From a virus: a DNA stretch of 64,000 nucleotides. Position 1 is the first letter of the stretch, and each line of letters opens with the position of its first letter. The stretch is from IMG/VR virus record IMGVR_UViG_3300027987_000212, positions 121,328 to 185,327 of that record; one strand, written 5' to 3'. A program made the position numbers and the translations under genes. This document shows positions 1 through 9,200 of this stretch, piece by piece. The notes beneath the pieces were generated by a model. It was given only the letters and a program-made list of their open reading frames with translations. It was not told the DNA's origin and did no database searches.

Positions 1-2
1 TC

Positions 3-344
3 CAACCATTCGCTCTTCTGTGGCCCGGAGAATCCGTACAGACACAAGAAGGCGACTACATCGATGGGACCTGCCGACTAGAGCTCGACGACGAGAAGCC
101 CGCTACGCATCGGGCACTCATCGAGGAAGGCGCCGAACTGACCAAAGCGTACGCCGTGTTGTACTGCGTACAGGTACCAGAAGAAGTAGCCCTCCAACTC
201 AGCACCCCTCACGGTGTGCACCGGTGGTCAATTCCAGTGCAGCACCGGGAGGGTCGCTTGATTCTAGGCACCACACAAGACTTGGGCGAGCAGGCAGCTC
301 AGCCCTCCGCTGACTCCCCGGCAGCTACTACTGGGGCCGGTTGA
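3..344 (+). CDS. Hypothetical protein, 5' end cut by window edge
   Basis: The frame is open from the first bases of the window to a TGA at 342-344, giving 113 residues without a visible start, so the gene begins upstream. The protein is mixed and acidic in its first half and contains no motif I recognise. Its 3' end overlaps the 3' end of the convergent lysine-rich gene by about 46 bases. Codon choice (frequent gta, tac, gac, gaa) matches the real genes nearby, while the arginine-rich alternative frame at 20-313 does not. Function is unknown. Confidence 0.55.
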   Translation, partial: QPFALLWPGESVQTQEGDYIDGTCRLELDDEKPATHRALIEEGAELTKAYAVLYCVQVPEEVALQLSTPHGVHRWSIPVQHREGRLILGTTQDLGEQAAQPSADSPAATTGAG

Positions 345-1090
345 GCGGGCAATGGCGGTGGCGGAGCGTGCCCTCCGACACCGTTGGCGGGAGCCATACT
401 GGCAAATGCCCCTACTGTGGCCGGAGTGGAGTGTACCGTTGTACTGTGCGTAAGCAACGCACCTTCCTGTGGCTGGTCCCCCGAGGACGACAGCCTGGAC
501 GTCAAGTCACTGAGGTTGTGGAGCGCCCCCGTGATGGCCTTGCAGCCCAGCTGCACCCCGAGGGCAATGGCTTTTGGGTCAGAGCCTAGTACCTCTCGAC
601 CCATGTCCAATGCTTTGATGGCGTTGGACGCGTCAGTGACTACCGTACGTAGTAGGTTAATCCTCGAGAGCATGTCATTGCTCTCTTGCCCCAGTTCGAT
701 GGGCGTACTCGCTGCATCTTCCCCCTCCGAAGATGCCGGCTTCCCCGTAGAGCGCCCTTTGGCGATAGCCGCCCCACCAGACGAGGCAACCCTGGGACGC
801 TTCTTCCTCCCTTGCTTCTCTATGGGTAGTGGCGCCGCGTCGGCCTTCTTCGAGGCCTTCTTCGAGGCCTTCTTGCCTACCTTCTTCGAAGCCTTCTTGG
901 CCGCCTTCTTGGGGGCAGAGGGGACCCCCGTATCGAGATTGTTGTCCACGTACTTTCGACAACGGTCCTTGTCTGCGTCAGACATCTGAGACCGCCCGAT
1001 GGCACGTTTTGCGTTCGTCGAATTGTCGTACTCGCCCGCTTTGACTCGTTGAATGAATTGGTCTGCAGTAGCCTTGCTGTGGTCGGACAT
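299..1090 (-). CDS. Lysine-rich, histone H1-like basic protein
   Basis: A protein of 263 residues. After an N-terminal stretch that resembles a small helical domain (residues 1-55), residues about 60-86 are a run of KKA/SKK repeats such as KKASKKVGKKASKKASKK, the pattern of bacterial H1-like and HU-extension tails. The C-terminal half is helical and then Ala/Pro/Gly-rich. I infer nonspecific nucleic-acid binding, perhaps DNA condensation in the head. Two adjacent ATG codons exist. The second (1090) sits six bases after GAGG and is preferred over 1093. The gene diverges from the peptidase-like gene at 1235. Confidence 0.75.
   Translation of the reverse strand: MSDHSKATADQFIQRVKAGEYDNSTNAKRAIGRSQMSDADKDRCRKYVDNNLDTGVPSAPKKAAKKASKKVGKKASKKASKKADAAPLPIEKQGRKKRPRVASSGGAAIAKGRSTGKPASSEGEDAASTPIELGQESNDMLSRINLLRTVVTDASNAIKALDMGREVLGSDPKAIALGVQLGCKAITGALHNLSDLTSRLSSSGDQPQEGALLTHSTTVHSTPATVGAFASMAPANGVGGHAPPPPLPAQPAPVVAAGESAEG
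842..915 (-). repeat. Imperfect tandem repeat encoding the Lys-rich segment
   Basis: The plus strand shows repeated GCCTTCTTCGA-type units here (gccttcttcgag twice, then diverged copies). They encode the AKKASKK repeats of the basic protein on the minus strand. Such repeats can expand or contract by slippage. Confidence 0.6.
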
Positions 1091-1135
1091 CATTTACCTC
1101 GTGGGAAACAAGCGCCGAACTTACGGCGTACTGGG

Positions 1136-1152
1136 AACTAGTTCAACTAGTT
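1136..1152. promoter_or_regulatory. Tandem palindrome AACTAGTT-C-AACTAGTT (candidate operator)
   Basis: Two copies of the self-complementary octamer AACTAGTT lie one base apart in the gap between the divergent genes ending at 1090 (minus) and starting at 1235 (plus). Paired palindromes in a divergent intergenic region are a common operator arrangement. No regulator can be assigned from this window. Confidence 0.3.
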
Positions 1153-1234
1153 TCAGCTCACATCGATTGTCTCCGACTAGAAGCTGACTTTGACCCCACT
1201 ACCGGAAAAGCGCATAGTACGCACTGGAGGAAGT

Positions 1235-1918
1235 ATGCCCGAGAAGCCAAGTACGCCAGAACCCAGTAGAAACGACATCATCAATGCTGCCGGAGACCTC
1301 GCTCCCTACGGCGAAACAGGCCGACGATTATTTGCCATGATGCTGATGGAGAAGTACGTGCCCAGTGCCGTGAAAGACTCCAAGTTCCGTACCATCACCC
1401 AGGGCCGCGCCGGTGTTGCCTTCGACCGCCAACGCTTCTTCAGTACCTGTGGTGAGCTGGCCATGTTCTTGCTTCATGCACTCGGGTACCGCGGGCCTTG
1501 CCTAAATCGCACTCTACTGGCCAGCCAGGACGGCGTCTCCCGTACCTACGTCTTCGGAGCCAACATGACCTACCTAGTTGGGCGGGCCCAAGAGCAGGGG
1601 CACTTCGTACCTGCCACAAGTTCCGGCCGACCACGTCCCGGAGACATCTGCTTCATTCACGATGCAGGTGCCGCTGCCCGCTCTGAACACGTCTTCGTGT
1701 TTCAGCAGGAAGACACCAGCGCCGACAACAAGACGACCTTCTGGCGCTCCTACGATGCCGGACAAATCCAGAATCATCCATGGGAACAATGTGCCAAGAG
1801 ACGTGCACGCGTCTACGACAACGGCTATGTCGACAGCCGCAAGGTAGCTGGTTGGCTAGACATCTCCACGCTACCCCTGAGCCAGCCTGCCACCATGTTC
1901 ATCAATGAGGTTCCGTGA
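1235..1918 (+). CDS. CHAP/NlpC-like cysteine peptidase or amidase candidate
   Basis: A protein of 227 residues. The start at 1235 is chosen because GGAGGA lies four bases upstream, whereas the in-frame ATG at 1190 has no such site. Visible papain-like-fold signatures are Cys72 in STCGELAMFLLHALGY, the PGD turn at 135-137 (RPGDICF) and His152 in EHVFVF, which is the Cys ... PGD ... His order of CHAP and NlpC/P60 cell-wall hydrolases. There is no signal peptide or membrane segment. It could act in lysis or as a virion muralytic enzyme. The family call is inference from motif order only. It overlaps the next gene by GTGA. Confidence 0.5.
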   Translation: MPEKPSTPEPSRNDIINAAGDLAPYGETGRRLFAMMLMEKYVPSAVKDSKFRTITQGRAGVAFDRQRFFSTCGELAMFLLHALGYRGPCLNRTLLASQDGVSRTYVFGANMTYLVGRAQEQGHFVPATSSGRPRPGDICFIHDAGAAARSEHVFVFQQEDTSADNKTTFWRSYDAGQIQNHPWEQCAKRRARVYDNGYVDSRKVAGWLDISTLPLSQPATMFINEVP

Positions 1919-2412
1919 ATACCATCACCAAAACCATGCAGCTACGGTTACCTCCTACACTGTGGAAGTTACTGGGGCAGCAGCTAGTAACCATAAACTA
2001 CTACCGACTACTACGCGGCGAGCGTATGATGAGCCTGAACTCGCTGCTAGCCACCATCCTAGCGGGGCACACCATCCATCATGCCGAGACCATCAGTAAA
2101 GAGTTTACTTCTGTCATCGCTGCAGTCACCGAGCAAGAGCTCCCCTCCTTCTACAGCTTGGAGCAACTTGATGGGATTGCAGCCGCTACTGCCGAGCAAA
2201 TTCCCGACGCTGTCAGAATTGGCTACCGAACAGACTCAGGACACGCCCGCGTCAAAGCCAAAAAGGCTCTTCGACGTATACTTCGGGGTAAACCCAGCGC
2301 CCCTCATGCAAAATCTCCTAGCATGCCCTCAGAAGTACGAAAGAGGTGTGGCGGAGCTACTCCAGAGACTTACCAGTGGGTCCGCGAGCAACTCGACGCT
2401 ATCGGAGACTGA
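1915..2412 (+). CDS. Hypothetical protein with long out-of-frame overlap downstream
   Basis: A protein of 165 residues beginning with GTG that overlaps the previous stop by four bases, the usual coupling in this genome. Residues 1-85 are clearly protein-like and helical. From about base 2171 a second open frame with a good ribosome site runs over the same DNA for 242 bases. Either both frames are coding, or this frame is joined to the next by a shift. No family recognised. Confidence 0.55.
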   Translation: MNTITKTMQLRLPPTLWKLLGQQLVTINYYRLLRGERMMSLNSLLATILAGHTIHHAETISKEFTSVIAAVTEQELPSFYSLEQLDGIAAATAEQIPDAVRIGYRTDSGHARVKAKKALRRILRGKPSAPHAKSPSMPSEVRKRCGGATPETYQWVREQLDAIGD

Positions 2413-2599
2413 GCTGCAGCTCCTAGACCGCGCAGTCATGGACTACAACCGACCCAACGTACCCCTGAAAGAGTCCGGGCCCCGAAAGGGGCCCGAACAA
2501 GTACGGAGGGTGACTACGGCTGACGATGACGACTCCCCCGAAGAAGACTCCGAAGAGTTCGTCGAGGAAGCTCCACCAGTTTTCTGGTGGCAGAAGTAG
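2171..2599 (+). CDS. Hypothetical acidic-tailed protein
   Basis: A protein of 142 residues. The start at 2171 is preferred over the ATG at 2081 because GGAG ends seven bases before it and because TTGATG is the kind of start/stop junction used elsewhere here. Codon choice looks genuine throughout. The C-terminus is strongly acidic (DDDDSPEEDSEEF) and ends with an aromatic cluster. It shares 242 bases with the preceding gene in a different frame. Its 3' part contains two strong hairpins. Function unknown. Confidence 0.5.
   Translation: MGLQPLLPSKFPTLSELATEQTQDTPASKPKRLFDVYFGVNPAPLMQNLLACPQKYERGVAELLQRLTSGSASNSTLSETELQLLDRAVMDYNRPNVPLKESGPRKGPEQVRRVTTADDDDSPEEDSEEFVEEAPPVFWWQK
2476..2495. other. 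GC-rich hairpin with GAAA tetraloop
   Basis: CGGGCCCC, loop GAAA, GGGGCCCG is a perfect 8-bp stem with a GNRA loop, similar to the terminator stem at 50107, but no T tract follows on either strand and it lies inside an open frame. It may slow ribosomes or polymerase, or simply protect the transcript end. Confidence 0.5.
2573..2590. terminator. Hairpin at convergent gene junction
   Basis: CCACCAG, loop TTTT, CTGGTGG forms a perfect 7-bp stem at the end of the plus-strand group, just before the end of the minus-strand gene at 2611. There is no long T run, so intrinsic termination would be weak. Position suggests transcript-end function. Confidence 0.3.
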
Positions 2600-2610
2600 C
2601 CTAGCACGCA

Positions 2611-3258
2611 TCAGTACTGCGGGTAGCCGTACTGATTGACCCCGTGAGCCAGCGGAGGGCGTCCGTGCCCGTACACGGGTGTACTGGAGGGTACCATCAT
2701 GTAGTCCCGCGCTGTCCGCGTCCCCTTGGCGGCGAGATACCCGGTCCCCAGCAGCGCTGCGCCACCGAGCAGCTTGGCCTTTGTCCCAAGTCCCACCAAC
2801 GGCTTCTTGCCCGGCATGGACGCACGGACCCCCGCCTGCTGCATGGACTTGCCCGCGCTCCGCAACGCGCCGCCTAGCCCAGCCCCCGCCACATCCGGTG
2901 CCACGCCCGCCTGCTCTGCCGCTCGCAGCAGCCGCCCCGTGTTCCCGAGGCGTCCGACAGACCCCACTGCTTTGCCAGCACCCCGCAGCGCCGCGCCCAG
3001 ACCACTTCCAACGATTCCAGCTTCCTTGGAATGCTCCGCAGCACCGCGCGCCAGCGCCTCACCAGTAACGTGCGCCGCCTCGAGAGACGCGACTTTGAGC
3101 GCATCGATGGTCTGCGCCATGCGCTGTGCTTGGTAGGCACGTTCGGCCTCAGCTCGCATCGCTGCGTCCTCCTGCACATCCTGGACGTGCGCAGCATCCT
3201 GCTGAAGATACGCCATCCCGCTCAAAGCAGCGAGGGCACGTAGTAGCTCAGGAGACAT
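2611..3258 (-). CDS. Gly/Ala-rich putative internal virion protein
   Basis: A protein of 215 residues. The N-terminal third is a charged helix with a KVAS motif. The middle has two similar glycine-spaced amphipathic repeats (SGLGAALRGAGKA and AGLGGALRSAGKS), followed by a hydrophobic glycine-rich stretch LLGGAALLGTGYLAAKG that could insert in a membrane. The tail is Tyr/Pro/Gly-rich. The same glycine-zipper style recurs in several other genes of the minus-strand block, so I infer a virion or ejected protein. No database family recognised. Confidence 0.6.
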   Translation of the reverse strand: MSPELLRALAALSGMAYLQQDAAHVQDVQEDAAMRAEAERAYQAQRMAQTIDALKVASLEAAHVTGEALARGAAEHSKEAGIVGSGLGAALRGAGKAVGSVGRLGNTGRLLRAAEQAGVAPDVAGAGLGGALRSAGKSMQQAGVRASMPGKKPLVGLGTKAKLLGGAALLGTGYLAAKGTRTARDYMMVPSSTPVYGHGRPPLAHGVNQYGYPQY

Positions 3259-3264
3259 CCGCAG

Positions 3265-3843
3265 CTAGTATTGCACCGCGCCACCCCCAAGGGAAATCTT
3301 AGCCTTCTTGGGCGCGCTGTTGCTCTTGTGCGTCTTGGCTACCTTCTCTGCGGCAGCGTCGGACAAGGAGACCTCCACCTTCAGCTTACCGCGCTCGTCA
3401 GTCACCACTCGCGGGATGTCCTCGGCAACTTTGTCCACGGTTACAGCAGCCTTGTCCATGGCAGCTGCCAACCGTTCCATAGTCACAGTCGTGGTACTTA
3501 GCTGCTGCTTGAGCTCCTCAGCGTGACCTCGAGCAAGCTCCAACTCACCATGCATGCGCCCGGTAACCGAAAGCATCTGCTCCTGCCGAATCACCTGGTA
3601 GCCAATAACGAGGATGAGCATCGAGAATATGAGGAGGTTCACGCGGTACATACGCGCAAGCGACGTCCGTACGACCTCTACCAAGCGGTGGCCTTCTGCC
3701 AAGCGCTCGTTGTGCGACTTCATGTGGCCAAGGATGTCAGTAAGTACCGGCACCAACGCCTGAAGCTGTGAGGCAGCTACGTTCAACTGCTCCTTCGTTT
3801 CTGTGATAGTTCGCGTGCGGATGCTGGGATTGCGCTCATTCAT
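3265..3843 (-). CDS. Single-span membrane protein with coiled coil
   Basis: A protein of 192 residues. A membrane segment lies at about residues 68-84 (LIFSMLILVIGYQVI) between two long helical heptad-rich regions. The C-terminus is basic (KSNSAPKKAK). It overlaps the next gene upstream by eight bases. Together with the genes at 3836 and 4089 it makes a cluster of two one-span coiled-coil proteins and one small helical protein next to the tail genes. A lysis or envelope-spanning role is possible but not shown. Confidence 0.65.
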   Translation of the reverse strand: MNERNPSIRTRTITETKEQLNVAASQLQALVPVLTDILGHMKSHNERLAEGHRLVEVVRTSLARMYRVNLLIFSMLILVIGYQVIRQEQMLSVTGRMHGELELARGHAEELKQQLSTTTVTMERLAAAMDKAAVTVDKVAEDIPRVVTDERGKLKVEVSLSDAAAEKVAKTHKSNSAPKKAKISLGGGAVQY

Positions 3844-4087
3844 CTGATGTCTCCACTCCGTCTTCTCGCACCGCCGCCAACGTGTCGAAACTCTCCGAGG
3901 TAGTGCGCAGTTCGTCTAGCAGCCGCTGTGGGGGTGCCTTCGGCATCAACGTTAGCAGACGCAGCCGAGCATCCTCCAGTTGCTGATTGACCTCGTCCGC
4001 TCTGGCCGCAACGCTGCTGTAGGACGCATTCGCCCTTTCAGCCCGTTCACTGCGGCCTACCAACCTTTGGAAGAAACGGATGAGCAT
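3836..4087 (-). CDS. Small helical protein
   Basis: An 83-residue protein made almost entirely of charged helix with a short hydrophobic/basic N-terminus (MLIRFFQRLVG). It sits between the two one-span membrane proteins, one base from the upstream gene, and is probably cotranslated with them. No family recognised. Confidence 0.6.
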   Translation of the reverse strand: MLIRFFQRLVGRSERAERANASYSSVAARADEVNQQLEDARLRLLTLMPKAPPQRLLDELRTTSESFDTLAAVREDGVETSDE

Positions 4088-4088
4088 G

Positions 4089-4490
4089 CTACCTCCCCTC
4101 AGTCGGTGGTGTGCTTACCGATACCTTCTGTATTCCCCTGGGTGGGCTGTGGCGTTGCTGGGCGAGTGTGGCTAGTAGTAGGTGGTCCAGCGTCGTCTTA
4201 ACGCTTTGCAGCGCCGCCGTACCAGCGTTGTCCGACCTCTCCAGATTCGTCAGGGCAGCGGTGACATCGGCTACGGTCTTCGACAAGTTCGTAGTAATGC
4301 GCTCGAGGCGCTGACCATCTGCCTCCTTGTCCGACACACGCTGGTCCTGCACCTGCATCAACTTACGTACGCAGATGATGTTCACCCCCAACGATAGGAG
4401 GAGTACGATACCTACGATACCGTACTCCACAAGAGAAAGGCCGGCTTGTTTGCCGACCTCTTCTATCGCCTTAGCCTGGAAAGCGAGCAC
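4089..4490 (-). CDS. Single-span membrane protein with coiled coil
   Basis: A 133-residue protein with a transmembrane helix at about residues 20-40 (VEYGIVGIVLLLSLGVNIIC) and a following heptad-rich helix (residues 45-110), then a Pro/Ser-rich tail. The architecture, a short periplasmic or external N-terminus, one span and a coiled coil, parallels the protein at 3265. It could be a holin-associated, spanin-like or virion envelope-contact protein. I cannot choose between these. Confidence 0.6.
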   Translation of the reverse strand: MLAFQAKAIEEVGKQAGLSLVEYGIVGIVLLLSLGVNIICVRKLMQVQDQRVSDKEADGQRLERITTNLSKTVADVTAALTNLERSDNAGTAALQSVKTTLDHLLLATLAQQRHSPPRGIQKVSVSTPPTEGR

Positions 4491-4492
4491 GG

Positions 4493-4879
4493 TTACCCTA
4501 GCACGTCCACACGTACCCTCGCGGCACCTGTACAGATGATGGACAGGGCGGTGATACCCGTTGCGGGGTTGGGGCTGGAGTACAGCAGAAAGCCGTTGGG
4601 AGCTAGCTCCACATCATCCGTTCCCCCGTTGAACCGTAGGTTGATGGGGGCGTCCGACGCAGTCTCCTGCTCGTACTGCACGAACAACGCCTTGGCCCCC
4701 GGAGACCCAACAGCCGCCAAGTCCACTACTGTCGTACCCGCTACGGTCAAGACGTACTTCTGGCTCACACGCTTCGTGAACGTTCCCGTAAGGGTCTCGG
4801 ACACTGTCGCTTGCGGCATCCCCGAATCTGGGGGGAACTGCAGCGAAGCAAGCGCAGTGTAGGCTTCAGTTGCGGACAT
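4493..4879 (-). CDS. Putative virion protein, beta-rich
   Basis: A 128-residue protein. The sequence alternates hydrophobic and polar residues with turns, as in a small beta sandwich (TFTKRVSQKYVLTVAGTTVV ... ARVRVDVLG). It lies 12 bases downstream of the tail tube gene on the same strand, so a tail or baseplate accessory role is likely. No specific family recognised. Confidence 0.6.
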   Translation of the reverse strand: MSATEAYTALASLQFPPDSGMPQATVSETLTGTFTKRVSQKYVLTVAGTTVVDLAAVGSPGAKALFVQYEQETASDAPINLRFNGGTDDVELAPNGFLLYSSPNPATGITALSIICTGAARVRVDVLG

Positions 4880-4891
4880 CAGGCACTCCTA

Positions 4892-5653
4892 TCACGAACC
4901 AGGGATACCGAGGAAGCTGTCTCCGACGTTGGCCCCACCTGCATTCGCCGCACTGCCGCTGATGAGCGCCAACGAGCTGACGGCAACCGGCACCGCACGT
5001 TCGAACTGTAGGGCAACCTGCTCCTGAAGCAGTACCCCTTGGCTGTCCGTCTGTAGGGCGTGGTTCGGGACGTAGCAGGCCTCGAAGTAGCACGCGCCCA
5101 ACGTGTCCCGGTTGATGTCGCGCATGTACATCATGCAGCCAATCGGCTGAGAGAACAGGTCCGACGCCAAGTTGACGAAGATGTTCTCGTACCCTGGAGG
5201 TACGACCACGTCGTGGGGGTTCGCGACCGACGCCGCGCCCGCATTGGGGAACATGGCTGGCACCACCGTCGGTGGGATGAGGTCTTGGTAGTACGCGTAG
5301 AGCACGCGCAAGAGCGATGCCCCGTGGTAGTAGACCCGGGCAAGGCCCAGCTGCCCCACGGTGCGCCCTGAGATGAAGTAGGAACGCTCTGAACCGAGCT
5401 CGAAGATGCGCGAGAACTGCCGCGTGTGGTTGACGTTGAAGTTCTGTACGATGCCAATCGGGTAGACGATTTGGTTCGCAGTCTGCCCAGAGCCACTCAC
5501 GGCCTGAGCAAAAGCTGCGGCGCCACCGATGTTCGCAATGCGGGGCGGGCCCGCCGCCAGCAACGTGTGTGCGGCATTCACGTACGCGCCGTCGACCATG
5601 CCGGCTTGCACGTAGCTTGTGTAGGGGGACCAGGTGCTGAACGTTCCAGACAT
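4892..5653 (-). CDS. Tail tube protein (probable)
   Basis: A 253-residue protein. The segment RIFELGSERSYFISGRT followed by a glycine- and leucine-rich strand resembles the conserved core of tail tube proteins of large myoviruses, in which a beta-barrel monomer stacks into hexameric rings. Length fits a tube protein with loops. It lies downstream of the sheath gene with one gene between, the usual order. I rate this as probable, since the call rests on a motif and on position. Confidence 0.6.
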   Translation of the reverse strand: MSGTFSTWSPYTSYVQAGMVDGAYVNAAHTLLAAGPPRIANIGGAAAFAQAVSGSGQTANQIVYPIGIVQNFNVNHTRQFSRIFELGSERSYFISGRTVGQLGLARVYYHGASLLRVLYAYYQDLIPPTVVPAMFPNAGAASVANPHDVVVPPGYENIFVNLASDLFSQPIGCMMYMRDINRDTLGACYFEACYVPNHALQTDSQGVLLQEQVALQFERAVPVAVSSLALISGSAANAGGANVGDSFLGIPGS

Positions 5654-5667
5654 GCGCTGATTCTACC

Positions 5668-6198
5668 TTACTGGCCCGCGTCGAGGCCGACAGAATTGGT
5701 TGTGGGTGGGGCAGTTGACGTTGAGGGGGTGCTGGGCACGGTCGGCGGCTTGGCTGCGTACGCCCCTCGACCCACCGAGGGCAAGCTACCCGCGGAACGA
5801 GGTCGCATACCTGCGCCGCCCGTCGCTAGGGAAGGAGACTTGGGCGCCTGAAACACCGGGGAGCCGAAGGCCTCCTTGAACAGCCCGCCCATCGCCTCGT
5901 ACAGCGCCAGACCGCCGCCCACGGTACTCCGTCGGCTCAGAGCGAAGTCAAGGAGACCCCCATCGGCGGCAGCGGCGACCTTTGCCCGCTGCAGCTCGGT
6001 GGGTACGTCCCGTACCTCGCCAGTCCCTGCGGCAATCTCGTCGAACGCAGCTCTCTGCGCCGCTGCTGCATGCTTCCGTACGCTAACTACCGTGGGCAAC
6101 GGAGAGGTAGGACCTTTCGCCAACTGGCGGTCCCACTCCTTTGTCGAAACCCCTTCAGGTGGAGGGGGTTCGGCAAGTTTGCTCAACGGACGAAACAT
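5668..6198 (-). CDS. Hypothetical protein between sheath and tube genes
   Basis: A 176-residue protein. It starts MFRPLSKLAEPP and carries the K-x-A motif twice (SKLA, AKVA), then ends in a low-complexity Pro/Ser/Thr tail. The gene sits nine bases after the sheath stop, so it is expressed with the tail genes. It may be a chaperone or minor virion protein. No domain recognised. Confidence 0.55.
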   Translation of the reverse strand: MFRPLSKLAEPPPPEGVSTKEWDRQLAKGPTSPLPTVVSVRKHAAAAQRAAFDEIAAGTGEVRDVPTELQRAKVAAAADGGLLDFALSRRSTVGGGLALYEAMGGLFKEAFGSPVFQAPKSPSLATGGAGMRPRSAGSLPSVGRGAYAAKPPTVPSTPSTSTAPPTTNSVGLDAGQ

Positions 6199-6206
6199 GT
6201 CGGTGC

Positions 6207-9200
6207 TCAGATGACCAGCGTCAAACGCAGATAGTTGCAGGGGTAGGGTACTGCCAAGGTAACATCGATGAGGACGCTATCCGGAGCATCCTCGTCCTGA
6301 ATGATGTTGTTCGGGGAGAAGCCGGTGAGTACTCCCGCCTCAATCAAGAACCCGCCCACGCCATCGACCACCGTACCCACCGAGTCCAGGAACCCCTGGG
6401 TGATGTTGAAACGCCCGACGTATGACTTGACGGCTCTCCGCAGAACCTTCGCCGTGAAGTCCACCACTTTGGTGATGGAATCCGTACGCGTCTCGATGCT
6501 GGTAAGGTTGGTCGTCAAAGCGTGGCGACTGACGAGCGGCGCCGACGGGGCATCTTGCACGATGATGTAGGCACCTCCGCCAGCCATGATGTTCATCTGA
6601 CGTTCGCTGAAGCGGGTGTTGCTGCCGATGACCCGCGTGAACCCCGCCATCGGGAAGTTGGTGAACGACTGTTGCGGCGGCTGCGCCCCAATCAGGCCGG
6701 CGATGCCCGCGCACATGTAGAACCCCGGCAGTAGCGTCTCGAGTCCGTTGATGGTTGCTGCACACTGGTCCGGCACCGTCATCCACAGACGTCGACTACC
6801 GTAGGCCAGCCCCGTAGCTGCTACCGTCGAGGCCACTCCATTGTTGTCAGGCACACCCGTCGGAGAGAGCAGGGCTGCTCCCCGAACCTTGACGGAGAAC
6901 GGCTCTTGAATGAGCGTACCGGTGAACGCCGTCGTCGAGTAGTACCCATCATCATTCTCCCCTGAGGCGAACGACGTACGGATGGTGACGTTCGCGCCCG
7001 ACAGTGCCGAGATGGAGTAACGCTTGGCATCGGAGCCGATGTCCAAGTACAGCCCCGCGCTCACCGGGATGGTGCCAACAGGGCTGATGCCCGCATTCAG
7101 CAGCAACGCCGCCATGTTGGCGATTTGCGTATTGAACACGGTCGTGCTGACCGAGTCTCCTGCAGCACCAGAAGCAACCAGCGTGTCCAACTTGGTAGTC
7201 GGGAATTCGAGGTTGACGATGGCCACACGCTCACCACGAGCTTCAGGCTCACTCATGGCTTCCGCATGCGCCTTCCACACTTGGTGCACCGTGGCATCAT
7301 GCGTCAAGGGCGTGGTAGCGTAGACTTCCTGGCCCTCGAGGTACCCTGCGGCGCGCGTGAACGCGTCAGCCGTGCCGTAAGGCGCATCGCTACTGACCTC
7401 ATCGACCCCGAGACCCGTAACTTGAATGCCGGGCCCATTCACCAGTGCGAAGAACAAGCCCAACGCAAGTGGGTTCGAGGAGTCGATTGGAGAAAGGGCC
7501 TCCTCGAGCTCAGTCGTGTTGTCGAAGATGAGTAGCCCGGGGTTCTTGGCGATGGCAGTCACATCCCGTCGAACCGCCGTGTACGACACGTACATCGGAG
7601 CAGAAACATCGACGCGCGCCCCCCGTGTATCGCGCAGCTGCTCTGCCTTGAGTAGGGCCGCCCCCGCAGCCGTGATGACCAAGTCTGGGTCCGGCCGCCC
7701 CGTAGTAGGCAGATTCTTGGCGATGATGAAGAAGTCCCGACCATAGCCCAAGTCCAGCGCAAGCTGCTTGTCGAGCTTGAGGTTGGTGACCACTCCTCCG
7801 GGAGCCACTGCGGAGACATTGCCGACGTACACGCCGTCAATCCAGACTTCGTCGCCAGCTACCGGCTTGTTCGGCACACCGCGGTAGAACCCCGCAATCA
7901 GCGTCGGGGAAACGTTGGGGTCCAAGTTCGCCAGAGCCGTACCGCCCAAAATCTGAATGACCGAGTCCGTGCCAGTGTCCGAGTGCGTCAAACGCAGTGT
8001 GCTGCTACCGGCATCCGACGCCGTAATGCGCCCTCCTGCCGCGGTCCCTACCACCGCGTTGATTTGCGACAAGATGTCGGCGAACGCAGCCACACCGGCG
8101 AACACGATGGTCTGCACTTGCTGGCCATCGGAGATGATGAGCGTCGCTCCGTCTGCGGGGTTGGTCGCGGGGTCCGTCGCAGTCACCACTGCCGCAGTCG
8201 GCGTCGCCGTGAAGTCCTCCCCCACGAACTTCAAAATGGGCGACAGGCTGTTGCCGTCGCCATCATCGATGACCGCGATACTGACACCTGCGTAGACTCC
8301 GACGGTCAAGCCTAGCACCGACAACGCAGTACCACTGACGATTTCGATAGATGCATCAGACCCAACGTCATCGCTAGTCAGCACCAGCAAACCACCACCT
8401 GTCTGGCTAGCCACCAAGCCAGTCGTCTGTGCATCGATTTGCGACAAGACTGCGGCCGGGTTAGCCGGCGTCGCAAAGGTGACCGTTTGGTTCGCGCCAC
8501 CCCCCACAGACAGCACGACGGTCAAGGTGTCGAGGTCGCCCGGCAGCGTAAGCGTCGCCAAGTCGACAGAGCCCGTGACCACGGCAGGGTCATCGACGGT
8601 GCCGTTGCGCAAGAACGCTGAGTCGCGCATCGCTTCTCTAATATCCGTGCCGCTACCGAGCGCGAAGAACACGCGGATGGAGTCCTGCTCGATGCCCAGC
8701 TCATCCAAGTTGCCTCGAGGGTCCGGGAATGCCGCTTGCGGAATCAGTACGTCGTACTGATTGTACGCGCCCAGCCCGGCATAGGTGTGGCCGATGCCGA
8801 TGCCGAAGGCCGCCAAGACTGCAGGCGAGGTGGTCGCAGTGATGTAAATGCTCTGGAAGTCACCGACGCCAACCGTGCGCAACTGCCACTGCGTAGTACC
8901 ATCTCCGACCAACTCGGCCAGACCTGCAGTCACGCCAGCGGCCAAGAACGCGGCCTGAATCTGTGACACCACCGTCGAGGGAGTAAGTCCTCCACCGAGA
9001 GTATCACTGAACGTGACCGACACTTCTGTGCCGTTGTTGAACTGTACCGCCAAGACGAGTCCGTCCAAACCACCGTACACTGGGGTTGGCGAACCGGAGG
9101 CAGCCTTTGCGACGAAGAACGCAGGTAGTTGAACCAGCGCGTCTGCATTCAGCAGCGACCCGCCAGCTCCGTCACTCACACTCAGAGGTACTACTTGCTT

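Noticed and set aside
384-989. 201-codon plus-strand open frame
   Set aside because: It is the antisense of the lysine-rich gene. Its FFEAFFEAFL repeats are the complement of the KKASKK codons.
4089-4490. Confident holin call for the one-span protein
   Set aside because: Membrane topology alone is not enough, and the neighbouring lysin is only a candidate on the other strand at 1235.
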